Shown here in pieces: positions 39,489-47,377 of a stretch of DNA of 64,000 nucleotides; positions within the stretch are counted from its first letter, which is position 1; every line of letters begins with the position of its first letter. The notes beneath the pieces were generated by a model. The model was given only the letters and a program-made list of their open reading frames with translations. It searched no databases and had not been told where the DNA came from. Origin of the DNA: Cellulomonas terrae (GTDB lineage Bacteria > Actinomycetota > Actinomycetes > Actinomycetales > Cellulomonadaceae); the NCBI RefSeq assembly GCF_007990265.1, contig NZ_BJWH01000003.1:281072-345071 (forward strand), written 5' to 3'. The position numbers and the translations under genes were made by a program.

Positions 39489-40010
39489 ATGTCCGTCGCT
39501 GATTCGTCGAGGATCCCTCCTGCCGGTCCGCGCCGAATGGCGTTCGGGACGGTGGAGCTCGACGACGTCGACCGGCGGCTGCTCAGCGAGCTCGAGCGGG
39601 ACGGGCGGATCTCCAACAAGGAGCTCGCCGAGCTCGCCGGCATCGCCCCGTCGACGTGCCACGCCCGGGTCCGGGCCCTGCGCGAGTCGGGCGTGCTGCG
39701 GGGGTTCCACGCGCAGGTGGACCCGGAGGCCGTCGGACGAGGGCTGCAGGCGATGATCGCGGTGCGGCTCCAGCCGTCCGCCCGCGCCCGCCTCACCGAG
39801 GTGGCGCACCGGCTGGCACAGCGGCCCGAGGTGCGCGACGTGTACCTGCTCGCGGGGGTCGACGACGTGCTCGTGCACGTGGCGGTGCGCGACTCCCCCG
39901 AGCTGCGGGCGTTCGTGCTGGAGCACCTCAGCACCCGCCCGGAGGTCGCTCACACGCAGACCAGCCTGGTGTTCGAGCACGTGCACGCCCCGGGGACCGC
40001 GTCGATCTGA
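39489..40010 (+). CDS. aldR: Lrp/AsnC family regulator, probable AldR
   Basis: A 173-residue regulator with an N-terminal winged helix-turn-helix (about residues 24-75; RRLLSELERDGRISNKELAELAGI then STCHARVRALRESGVL) and a C-terminal RAM domain that binds an amino-acid effector and makes dimers. Divergence from ald supports the name AldR, the alanine-responsive regulator of ald in mycobacteria. An internal ATG at 39537 (MAFGTVELDD) is a plausible alternative start, since it begins nearer the HTH. Confidence 0.88.
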   Translation: MSVADSSRIPPAGPRRMAFGTVELDDVDRRLLSELERDGRISNKELAELAGIAPSTCHARVRALRESGVLRGFHAQVDPEAVGRGLQAMIAVRLQPSARARLTEVAHRLAQRPEVRDVYLLAGVDDVLVHVAVRDSPELRAFVLEHLSTRPEVAHTQTSLVFEHVHAPGTASI

Positions 40011-40913
40011 TCAGCCGGCGACCCGCGCCCAGACGGCGGCCTGCCCGAGGATCGACCGCGCGACGCGCTCGTCGCCGAGCTGGTCCCACACCCACAGGGC
40101 GGACTCCGTGCACCGGGCCAGGCCCCAGGCCGCGACCCGGTCCGCGTCGAGGTCGAGCAGCCGGGAGAGCAGCACCACCCTGTCGCGCAGCACGGCCTCC
40201 GGATCCGGGTGCCCGAACGGGTCGTCGACCTGCTCGAGCAGCGGCCACAGGTCGTACGCGGGGTCGCCGCGCATCGGCTTGGGGTCGATGGCGAGCCACC
40301 GCCCGGTTCCCGCCGCGAGGATGTTGCCGGGGTTGAGGTCGCCGTGGACGAGCACGCCCGACGAGGCCGGCAGCGTCCGCAGCAGGTCCCCCGCGCGGGC
40401 GACGTCGACCCCGTGGCGCGACCCGCGGTCCTCCAGCACGTCCGCCCAGCCGGCGCACACGTCGACCATCCCGGGGACCTCGACGTCACTTCCGGCGGCA
40501 GACCACAGCGCGCGGGCGACGTCCGCCGCCGCCGTCAGACGCTCAGCCGGGCCGCCGGGCGCCCGGGACAGCGGCGTGCCGGGCTCGACGCGCTCGAGGA
40601 GCAGCGCCCAGTCGTCCTCGTGCGCCCCGAGGAGCTGCACGCCGCCGTGCCCGTGCCACGCACGCAGCGCCGCCGCCTCGTGCCGCGCCTCGTCGTGCGG
40701 GAAGGAGAGCTTGAGGACGACCGAGCGGCCGTCGCTCCGGGTGGCCGGTGCGCACCACGACGCCGCCCCGTCGGTGAACGGCGGACCCAGCCGCAGCCCC
40801 CACCGCTGCGTGGCGTCGGCGACCAGGGCCGGGAGCCGGTCGATCCACGCCGCGCCACCGGGCGCACGGCCGACCCGGTCGCGCAGGAGCGGCGGGACGA
40901 CCACACCGGGCAC
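40011..40913 (-). CDS. APH(6)-like phosphotransferase
   Basis: A 300-residue kinase of the aminoglycoside/hydroxyurea phosphotransferase family. The catalytic loop is LVHGDLNPGNIL and the magnesium-binding segment is AIDPKPMRGDPAYD. The N-lobe lysine is in SVVLKLSFPHDEA. Family members include streptomycin 6-kinases, but many chromosomal copies have unknown substrates, and resistance should not be assumed. The GTG at 40913 gives a family-like N-terminus; ATG starts are absent. It converges on aldR with adjacent stops. Confidence 0.88.
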   Translation of the reverse strand: MPGVVVPPLLRDRVGRAPGGAAWIDRLPALVADATQRWGLRLGPPFTDGAASWCAPATRSDGRSVVLKLSFPHDEARHEAAALRAWHGHGGVQLLGAHEDDWALLLERVEPGTPLSRAPGGPAERLTAAADVARALWSAAGSDVEVPGMVDVCAGWADVLEDRGSRHGVDVARAGDLLRTLPASSGVLVHGDLNPGNILAAGTGRWLAIDPKPMRGDPAYDLWPLLEQVDDPFGHPDPEAVLRDRVVLLSRLLDLDADRVAAWGLARCTESALWVWDQLGDERVARSILGQAAVWARVAG

Positions 40914-41005
40914 GGCCCGTCCCCTCTCACTCGGATGCGCGTTCCAGATTCGCGGCAGCGTATGCGATCCTGCGGCGACCGACGCCGGACGCAGGGGGTG
41001 ACGCA

Positions 41006-41911
41006 GTGAGCGCTGGAGACCCGCAGGGCCTCAACCCCTGGGTCGACGCGCGCGGCGCGCACCCGCACCCCCTCCTCCTGCCCCACCCGCGCACCCCCGC
41101 CGAGGAGGCCGCCGTGCGCTTCCTCGGGCCTGCGGAGCGCGTGCGCCGCGGACCGCGACCCGGCGTCGTCCTCCTGACCGTGCTGCTGGCCGGGCTCGTC
41201 GCCGCCGGGGCCTCCTGGTGGATGTCGTGGTCGGGCGAGCTCGGTCCGCCGGCAGGCCTGGAGGAGGCGGCGGCACCCCTCGGCGCGCCGCCGCTGGGTC
41301 AGACCGCGACCACAGGTTTCGCGTTCACCGCCATGCAGCCCGACGGAGCAGGTCCGGTCACCTACAGCCCCTGCCGGCCGATCCACTACGTCGTCCGGCC
41401 CGACGGTGCGCCCGCCCGTGGGGAGGAGCTGATCCGGACCGCGTTCGCCCAGGTGTCGGCCGCGACCGGCCTGCAGTTCGTGAAGGACGGCCCGACGCAG
41501 GAAGCCCCCGACACGGACCGTGACGCCTACCAGCCCGACGTCTACGGACGCCGCTGGGCGCCCGTGCTCGTCGCCTGGTCGACGGCCGCCGAGACCCCCG
41601 ACCTCACCGACGACGTCGCCGGGATCGCCGGCTCCGCGTCCGTCACCCGCGCCGGGCGCAGCGTCTACGTCACCGGGTCGGTCACCCTCGACAGCGAGGA
41701 CATCGGTGCGCTGGCCGCCTTCCCGGCGACCCAGGCGACCGCGCTCGGCATCGTGACGCACGAGGTCGCCCACCTGGTCGGCCTCGACCACGTCGACGAC
41801 CCGACACAGCTCATGTACCCGAGCACGGACGTCTCGCGGACCGTCTTCGGCGCGGGCGACCTCGCCGGGCTCGCGGCGCTCGGCGCGGGCGAGTGCGCGC
41901 CGGACGTCTGA
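41006..41911 (+). CDS. Membrane-anchored metzincin (matrixin-like) metalloprotease
   Basis: The 301-residue protein has a basic cytoplasmic N-terminus, one transmembrane helix (about residues 52-75), a linker and an extracellular protease domain. The zinc motif HEVAHLVGLDH (252-262) fits HExxHxxGxxH, and a Met-turn follows in QLMYPS (Met270). There is no cleavable signal, so it should stay tethered. Its target is unknown. The ATG or GTG call rests on a GTG at 41006 (MSAGDPQGL); DUF-type relatives begin similarly. Confidence 0.88.
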   Translation: MSAGDPQGLNPWVDARGAHPHPLLLPHPRTPAEEAAVRFLGPAERVRRGPRPGVVLLTVLLAGLVAAGASWWMSWSGELGPPAGLEEAAAPLGAPPLGQTATTGFAFTAMQPDGAGPVTYSPCRPIHYVVRPDGAPARGEELIRTAFAQVSAATGLQFVKDGPTQEAPDTDRDAYQPDVYGRRWAPVLVAWSTAAETPDLTDDVAGIAGSASVTRAGRSVYVTGSVTLDSEDIGALAAFPATQATALGIVTHEVAHLVGLDHVDDPTQLMYPSTDVSRTVFGAGDLAGLAALGAGECAPDV

Positions 41912-42000
41912 CCGAACCCTTCACACCCGATCCCCAGACTTCACCCCGGAACTCCCAGGTGGGCGGCGTACCGTGACACGTCGCCATCGCCACCCCCGTC

Positions 42001-42013
42001 AGGAGTCGTCATC
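42001..42013 (+). promoter_or_regulatory. Ribosome site AGGAG ahead of an apparent ATC start
   Basis: AGGAG at 42001-42005 lies five bases before ATC at 42011-42013. The frame from there encodes an intact first beta strand (IHRRPIVLVHG). There is no in-frame ATG, GTG, TTG or CTG between the preceding stop at 41909-41911 and the GTG at 42035, which would delete most of that strand. Confidence 0.5.
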
Positions 42014-42673
42014 CACCGTCGCCCGATCGTCCTGGTGCACGGCACGCGGACCTCGTCCGTGATCTGGCGTCGGCAGGTGGACGCGCTCGAGCGGTCCGGG
42101 CACGTCACCGTGGCCATCGACCTGCCGGGCCACGGCCGACGGTCGCACGAACGCTTCAGCCTCGACGGTGCCCTGGCCGCCATCGACGACGCCGTCGAGT
42201 CGTGCACCGAGCCCCCGCTGCTGGTCGGGCTCTCCCTGGGCGGCTACACGAGCCTCGCGTACGCGCGCCGCAACGAGCACAAGATCGCGGGCGTCGTCCT
42301 GGCGGGCTGCTCCACCGAGATCAAGGGCAAGCCCCTCGCCGCCTACCGACGCGCCTCCGGCGTGCTCGCGCGGGCGCTGCGCCTCGGCGGCCCCGACTGG
42401 CACGTGGTGACCGACATGCTCACCGCGCTCGCGGGCTACTCGCCGTTGGCGGACCTGCGCGGCACCGCGGTGCCGGTGTGGCTCGTCAACGGACGCCGCG
42501 ACCCGCTGAGGCTCGACGAGCGCCGCTACCTCGAGGCCCGCCCCGGGACCCGGCTGATGGTCGTCCCGCGCGCCGGCCACGACGTCAACGCGCACGCGCC
42601 CGTCGCCTTCAACCGCATCCTGCTCGACGCCCTGCACGAGCTGCGGCACCGCGGCGGCCTCGCCATCGCGTGA
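42011..42673 (+). CDS. Alpha/beta hydrolase, probably initiated at a non-standard ATC
   Basis: A 220-residue serine hydrolase. The nucleophile elbow is GLSLGG, the acid is probably Asp in VNGRRDPLR and the histidine is in RAGHDVNAH. The oxyanion strand VLVHG is complete only if translation begins upstream of the first GTG (42035). The best-placed codon after the AGGAG site is ATC at 42011. The alternatives are a true GTG start at 42035 with a shortened fold, or a sequence error. The substrate is unknown. Confidence 0.75.
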   Translation: MHRRPIVLVHGTRTSSVIWRRQVDALERSGHVTVAIDLPGHGRRSHERFSLDGALAAIDDAVESCTEPPLLVGLSLGGYTSLAYARRNEHKIAGVVLAGCSTEIKGKPLAAYRRASGVLARALRLGGPDWHVVTDMLTALAGYSPLADLRGTAVPVWLVNGRRDPLRLDERRYLEARPGTRLMVVPRAGHDVNAHAPVAFNRILLDALHELRHRGGLAIA

Positions 42674-42703
42674 TCCGGCCGTCCGGCCAGGCACAGTAGG
42701 GGC

Positions 42704-44062
42704 GTGGACCCCGTGCAGCTCGCCGACGCCTCCCGGCTGCGGACCCGCGCGACCGTGCTGCACGCCGACGCGGACTCCTTCTTCGCCGCGGTCGAGCAGC
42801 GCGACAAGCCGTCGCTGCGCGGCCGGCCGGTGCTCGTCGGCGGGACCGGCCCGCGCGGCGTCGTCTCGACGGCGTCCTACGAGGCCCGCCGGGCCGGGGC
42901 ACGGTCGGCGATGTCGATGAGCCGCGCACGCCGGCTCAGTCCCGCGGCCGCCGTCCTGTTCCCCCGGTTCGAGGCGTACTCGGCGTACTCGCGCCTCATC
43001 ATGGCCACGCTCGGCACGCTCTCCGAGCTGGTCGAGCCGCTGAGCATCGACGAGGCCTTCGTCGACCTCGAGGCCGGCCCCTTCGCCGACGACCCTGCCG
43101 CCGCGGCGGCCGACGTCCGGGCGCGGATCCGCGAGCTCACCGCCCTCGCGGTCTCCATCGGCATCGGCCGCACCAAGCTCGTCGCCAAGCTGGCCTCCGA
43201 CGCGGGCAAGCCGGACGGGCTGCTCGTGGTCGAGCCCGCCGCCGAGGACGACTTCCTCCTCCCCCTGCCGGTGCGCGCCGTGCCCGGCATCGGTCCGGCG
43301 ACGGCGGCCGCCCTGGAGCGGCTCGACGTCCGGACGGTCGCGGACCTGCGACGGCAGCCGCTCGACATCCTCACGATGACGGTGGGCGAGTCGTCCGGCG
43401 TGAACCTGTTCCGCCTGGCCCGCGGGATCGACCCTCGGCCGGTCGCCGTCAGCGGTGAGCGCAAGTCGGTGGGTGCGGAGCGGACGTTCGCGCAGGACAT
43501 CTTCGGCACCGACCTGATCGCCGCGGCCGTCGACCGGGTCACCGACGAGGCGTTGCGCCGGCTCACCGCGCACGGGGGTGGCGCCCGGACCGTCGTCGCC
43601 AAGGTGCGGTTCGCCGACTTCACGACGCTGACGCGGTCCGTCACTCTCGCGCAGCCGTCGGCCGAGCCCGCCGAGCTGCGCGCCGCCGCGCACCAGGCCG
43701 CACGCGCGGCGGGGATCAGCGACTCGGTCCGGCTGCTCGGGGTCTCGTTCCACAACCTGTCCCCGCACGCGCAGCTGACCCTGCCCTGGGACGACGACGA
43801 CGACGAGCCCTCGCTCGACGTCGCCGACGACGTGCCCGACGTCCCGCTCGCGCTCGGGCTGCTGACCGAGGAGAACGCTCGTCCCGGCCTCGACATCGAG
43901 CACGACACGCTCGGTCGCGGGTGGGTGGTGCACGTCCGCGGGCGGCAGGCGACGGTCCGGTTCGAGAGCGTGGACACCCCGCCCGCCCGCTCCCAGGTGG
44001 TCGACCTGGACACCGACCCGCTGCTGCTCGTCCCACCGCTGACTCCTACGCTCGACGCATGA
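42704..44062 (+). CDS. dinB: DNA polymerase IV
   Basis: A Y-family translesion polymerase. The 452-residue protein has catalytic acids in HADADSFFA (Asp22) and SIDEAF (Asp116, Glu117), the fingers motif STASYEARRAG, a helix-hairpin-helix VPGIGPATAAAL, and a little-finger domain. The clamp-binding peptide QLTLPW is at 357-362. Beyond it is a 90-residue C-terminal extension, acidic at first and then beta-rich, seen also in other actinobacteria. The GTG at 42704 begins the gene. No SOS box is visible upstream. Confidence 0.95.
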   Translation: MDPVQLADASRLRTRATVLHADADSFFAAVEQRDKPSLRGRPVLVGGTGPRGVVSTASYEARRAGARSAMSMSRARRLSPAAAVLFPRFEAYSAYSRLIMATLGTLSELVEPLSIDEAFVDLEAGPFADDPAAAAADVRARIRELTALAVSIGIGRTKLVAKLASDAGKPDGLLVVEPAAEDDFLLPLPVRAVPGIGPATAAALERLDVRTVADLRRQPLDILTMTVGESSGVNLFRLARGIDPRPVAVSGERKSVGAERTFAQDIFGTDLIAAAVDRVTDEALRRLTAHGGGARTVVAKVRFADFTTLTRSVTLAQPSAEPAELRAAAHQAARAAGISDSVRLLGVSFHNLSPHAQLTLPWDDDDDEPSLDVADDVPDVPLALGLLTEENARPGLDIEHDTLGRGWVVHVRGRQATVRFESVDTPPARSQVVDLDTDPLLLVPPLTPTLDA

Positions 44063-44421
44063 CGCCGCGCAACATCCAGACCGCCCTGGACCAGGTGCCC
44101 GAGCCCTGGCAGCCCCACCTCCTCGCCCGGTTCAACGACCACGAGGTCAAGGTGGTCAAGCTGCTCGGCGAGTTCGTCTGGCACACCCACCCGGACACCG
44201 ACGAGATGTTCGTGGTCGTCTCCGGGGTCCTGACCCTCCAGCTGCGCGACGGCGACGTCCGGCTCGGTCCACAGGACGTCTACGTCGTCCCGCGCGGGGT
44301 CGAGCACTGCCCGCGGGCCGACGAGGAGGTGTCGGCCCTGCTGGTGGAGCTCGCCGGGACGCAGAACACCGGCGACGCCGGCGGTGCCCTGACGTCAGAG
44401 ACGCGCGAGCTGCCCGGCTAG
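44059..44421 (+). CDS. Cupin domain protein
   Basis: A 120-residue single cupin barrel. Motif 1 FVWHTHPDTDEMFVVVSG supplies two histidines and a glutamate, and motif 2 VYVVPRGVEHCPRA supplies the third histidine, so it should bind a metal. It starts within the dinB stop (ATGA), implying coupling, although a functional link to DinB is not evident. The 3' end overlaps the hipA 3' end by 27 bp on the other strand. Confidence 0.88.
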   Translation: MTPRNIQTALDQVPEPWQPHLLARFNDHEVKVVKLLGEFVWHTHPDTDEMFVVVSGVLTLQLRDGDVRLGPQDVYVVPRGVEHCPRADEEVSALLVELAGTQNTGDAGGALTSETRELPG

Positions 44422-45654
44422 CCGACCGACCCGCTGCTGGACGTTCCCCCACGCCGCGGGCGACACCCCGGGGTGCGCGTCCCGGTCGACGTCCGCGAGC
44501 GCGTCGTCGACCGCCTGGACGGTCTGCGCGACGACCCGCTGTGCGCGGCGCGGCGCCATGCCCCACGACCGTCCCTCGTCCGCGAGGTCCGCGGCGGTGA
44601 TCGTCGCGATCGCGTCCTTGCCGGACACCGCCAGGGCGAGCCGCCCGGAGGAGACGGTCGTGTGCTCGTGCATCGAGATGTCGTAGGCGGGCGCGAGGTT
44701 CAGCCGTGCACCGTCGGGGTGCCGGACGAACGAGTGGTTCTTCGCGTGCGCGTCGGTGTTGCCGATCGCGACGGTGAAGGTGACGAGGCGCAGCAGGTCG
44801 TCGGTGCGGGCGCCGCCGTCGGTGAGGACGCGTGCGGCTGCGGCGTACGACGGGAGCGCACGGCCGCGCTGGAACTTGCGCTCGGGGTCGGACGTGCTGA
44901 TGCCGAGCGCCTGGGCGAGGTCCTCCTGGTGGATGCGTCCGGTCGGCCCGTCGGACACGACCCGGTCGTAGCGCGAGACGACGATCGCGCGGACGTCCTC
45001 GAACTGCTCGACGGAGGCGTCCACGGTGGTCAGGCCGATGCGTCGGGCGAGGTCGAGGGACGCGGCCTCGGTGTCGATGAGGTCGCGCGTCGGGGACCGC
45101 GCCGGCCGGGAGAGCTTGATGATGTGGGTCGATGCGGCTCCGGCGCGGACGCGCGCCCAGCCGTCCGCGTGCCGGGCGAGGGCGACCTTGGGTTCCATGC
45201 CGGCGAGCGAGGTCAACGAGTCGAGGCGACCGTCCGCGGTCCCGTAGGAGGCCGATCGGCGCAGCATCGCGGCGACCTCGTCGCGGTCGATCGGTTCGAG
45301 GTGCGCGGTGGTGGCGGGGTCGGGGGCTCCCTCGTCGACGAAGACGAGCGCGCCGGCGGTGTCCTTGCCGTAGATGCCGAGGATGCCGAGGGTGTCGTCC
45401 GGGTCGATCCGGTGCTCGACGGCCATCGCGGTGCGCGTGCGCCCTTCGGGGAGCAGCCCTTCCAGCCAGGCCCTGACCCGTGCGGGGTGCGCTCCGTCGG
45501 TGGTGGCCAGCGGGAGCAGGTGCGAGGCGACGCGTGACCCGACGCCCCAGCGTGCGACGGCGGCGTCCGACCAGACGAGGTCGAGGCGGTCGGCGCGGCT
45601 GGTGACGGTCGCCGCCCGGGTGCCGTAGAGCCAGAGGTCGAGGGCCCTGTTCAT
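44395..45654 (-). CDS. hipA: HipA-like serine/threonine kinase toxin
   Basis: The 419-residue protein has the HipA N-terminal subdomain and kinase core: GMEPKVAL and THIIKLSR (ATP region), the catalytic loop GNTDAHAKNHS and the metal-binding PAYDISMHE. In E. coli, HipA phosphorylates glutamyl-tRNA synthetase and causes persistence; the target here is unknown. The ATG overlaps the hipB stop by four bases (ATGA), the usual toxin-antitoxin arrangement. Its 3' end runs into the convergent cupin gene. Confidence 0.92.
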   Translation of the reverse strand: MNRALDLWLYGTRAATVTSRADRLDLVWSDAAVARWGVGSRVASHLLPLATTDGAHPARVRAWLEGLLPEGRTRTAMAVEHRIDPDDTLGILGIYGKDTAGALVFVDEGAPDPATTAHLEPIDRDEVAAMLRRSASYGTADGRLDSLTSLAGMEPKVALARHADGWARVRAGAASTHIIKLSRPARSPTRDLIDTEAASLDLARRIGLTTVDASVEQFEDVRAIVVSRYDRVVSDGPTGRIHQEDLAQALGISTSDPERKFQRGRALPSYAAAARVLTDGGARTDDLLRLVTFTVAIGNTDAHAKNHSFVRHPDGARLNLAPAYDISMHEHTTVSSGRLALAVSGKDAIATITAADLADEGRSWGMAPRRAQRVVAQTVQAVDDALADVDRDAHPGVSPAAWGNVQQRVGRLAGQLARL

Positions 45655-45884
45655 CGTTGTTCGGCCTTGAGCACGATGTCGAGCTCGCGCAGGACGGCGA
45701 AGAGTCGGTCGGTGTACAGGCTCGGCTTGCCCTGCTCGATCTCGACGACGTAGCGCCGGGAGATGCCGAGCTCGTCGGCGAGCTCGGCCTGGGTCAGCCC
45801 GCGCTGCAGGCGTCGGTCGCGCAGGAAGTCGCCCAGGTCGGTGGGGCGGGTGACCCAGGCCCAGGCGGTGGGTGCGTCCTCCAT
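45651..45884 (-). CDS. hipB: HipB-like Xre-family antitoxin/repressor
   Basis: A 77-residue protein with a Cro/C1-type helix-turn-helix (about residues 15-65; [28 protein letters not shown]). The ATG at 45884 follows GGAGGA by five bases, so the 15-codon longer upstream start is unlikely; that longer start would also lie in the operator array. It should bind HipA and repress its own operon through the repeats at 45901-45962. Confidence 0.92.
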   Translation of the reverse strand: MEDAPTAWAWVTRPTDLGDFLRDRRLQRGLTQAELADELGISRRYVVEIEQGKPSLYTDRLFAVLRELDIVLKAEQR

Positions 45885-45900
45885 CGATCCTCCATGTGCG

Positions 45901-45962
45901 GATATCGTGTCATCAGACGTATGACACACTATCGTTACATCGGACCGATGTCACCTTATCGT
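45901..45962. promoter_or_regulatory. Tandem operator array upstream of hipBA, 27-bp period
   Basis: Two near-identical palindromes lie head to tail: GTGTCAT-N7-ATGACAC (45907-45927) and GTTACAT-N7-ATGTCAC (45934-45954). Each is preceded by TATCGT, at 45903, 45930 and again at 45957, so the spacing is exactly 27 bp. Units 1 and 2 match at 19 of 27 positions. The array starts 17 bp before the hipB ATG, is AT-rich for this genome, and its third partial unit enters the end of the neighbouring hydrolase gene. Confidence 0.8.
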
Positions 45963-46795
45963 GACCGTGCTGTCAGGCTCTCCACCCGCGCAGCCAGCTC
46001 CGGCCACGCGTGCCGCGGCGGCACCCCGTGGCCCGCGTCGGGGATCACCAGGAGCTCGGCGTCCGGGATCTCCCGCGCGAGCGCCTCGCCGTGCGCCAGC
46101 GGGAACAGAGGGTCGTCGGCGCCGTGCACCACCAGCGTGGGGATCGCGATCTCCCCGAGCCGGTCCCGGGACGACGGACCGGGGTCGACGAGGAACGGGT
46201 TGGTGGTCGCCGCCCGCACGTCGTTCGACCGCTCCACCGTCCGCAGCGCGATCACCCGTTGGAGCGCCTCGTCGAAGCCGCCGCGCTGGAACGGTCGCTC
46301 CAGCTCGGTCAGGTACGCGACGACGGCGTCGCGGTCGTCCCAGTCGGGCTCCTCGGCACCGCCGTCGACGAACGCACGCAGGTCGTCGGACATCCCCGGC
46401 AGGCCCTCCGAGCCCGGTGTGCTGCTCACCAGCGTCAGGGTCGCCACGCGCGCCGGGAAGTCGAGCGCCAGGTGCTGCCCGACGAGTCCCCCGCCGGACA
46501 CACCCAGCACGTGCGCCCGGTCGACGCCCTCCGCACCGAGGAGCGCGAGCACGTCGTGCACCACGTCGCGCATGCCGTAGCCCGGCTCCCCCACCGGCCA
46601 CGTGGTCGAGCGACCCTGGTCGCGCGCGTCGTAGCGCAGCACCCGGTGGCTCCGCCCGAGCAGGTCGACCAGCCCGTCCGGCCACGCGACCAACGAGCAC
46701 CCCGCACCGTGCACCAGCACCAGCGGCTCCCCCGCACCGGAGACGTCGACGCACAGCCGCACGCCGTCGGCCACGTCGACCATCCGCTCGGTCAC
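45956..46795 (-). CDS. Alpha/beta hydrolase
   Basis: The 279-residue protein is a classical alpha/beta hydrolase: oxyanion region VLVHGAGCS, nucleophile elbow GVSGGG, an acid in VVHGADDPLFP and the histidine in PDAGHGVPP. DARDQGRS follows the second strand, as in many esterases and haloperoxidase-like enzymes. The substrate is unknown. It is transcribed toward hipBA, and its last codons overlap the operator array. Confidence 0.9.
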   Translation of the reverse strand: MTERMVDVADGVRLCVDVSGAGEPLVLVHGAGCSLVAWPDGLVDLLGRSHRVLRYDARDQGRSTTWPVGEPGYGMRDVVHDVLALLGAEGVDRAHVLGVSGGGLVGQHLALDFPARVATLTLVSSTPGSEGLPGMSDDLRAFVDGGAEEPDWDDRDAVVAYLTELERPFQRGGFDEALQRVIALRTVERSNDVRAATTNPFLVDPGPSSRDRLGEIAIPTLVVHGADDPLFPLAHGEALAREIPDAELLVIPDAGHGVPPRHAWPELAARVESLTARSR

Positions 46796-46937
46796 CGGCC
46801 GTCGACCTTCCCGGCTCCGGCTCGTGTCGTCCTGGGCACGACTCCCCCTACCGTCGCAGGTCTTAGGTCACTGGTCGGGCGCCCCCCCGCCCTCGGAGGA
46901 TGGCAGGACGCGAGGACGAGCAGACCAGGAGCGTGAC

Positions 46938-47375
46938 GTGCCAGACAACGACGTGCAAGGACGCACCGTCCCGATCGAGGGTGCCGACGGCGAGGTCCGC
47001 GTGTACCGGCGCCACCCGAACGGCGGCGGCCTCGTCGACGTCACCGCGACGGTGGCCGACGGCGCGGCCGTGCACGAGTCCGCGTACGTCGAGGCCGGAT
47101 CGGTGCTCGGCGACGGCACCCGGGTGGGCGCAGGCTGCTGGATCGAGCGCGACGTGACGATCGGCGGCGACGTCAGGATCGGCGAGAACGTGCACCTCGG
47201 AGCCGGGTCGCGCGTGGGCGACGGTGCCCGGATCGGCGCCAACGCCCGGCTCGGCGCGGGCGTGATCGTCGCCGCCGGCGCCCGGGTGGCCATCGACGCC
47301 CGGGTCGCCGACCGCGTCGTCGTCCTGGGCGACCGCCGACGGTCGTCCCGCACCGACTTCGGGACCGCGGCCTAG
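46938..47375 (+). CDS. Left-handed beta-helix (hexapeptide-repeat) protein
   Basis: A 145-residue protein made mostly of hexapeptide repeats (I/V/L at every sixth residue) from about residue 35 to 130, such as VTIGGDV and VHLGAGS. Such folds trimerise and occur in acyltransferases and carbonic anhydrases, but I see no conserved catalytic histidine. The GTG at 46938 is supported by AGGAG six bases upstream. It is divergent from the hydrolase gene and its function is unknown. Confidence 0.85.
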   Translation: MPDNDVQGRTVPIEGADGEVRVYRRHPNGGGLVDVTATVADGAAVHESAYVEAGSVLGDGTRVGAGCWIERDVTIGGDVRIGENVHLGAGSRVGDGARIGANARLGAGVIVAAGARVAIDARVADRVVVLGDRRRSSRTDFGTAA

Positions 47376-47377
47376 GC

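Noticed and set aside
40011..40913. Calling the APH(6)-like kinase a streptomycin resistance gene
   Set aside because: Family membership alone does not establish substrate, and the gene sits in a chromosomal setting with no resistance element around it.
45885..45929. Longer hipB start adding 15 residues
   Set aside because: It would overlap the operator array; the ATG at 45884 has GGAGGA correctly spaced.
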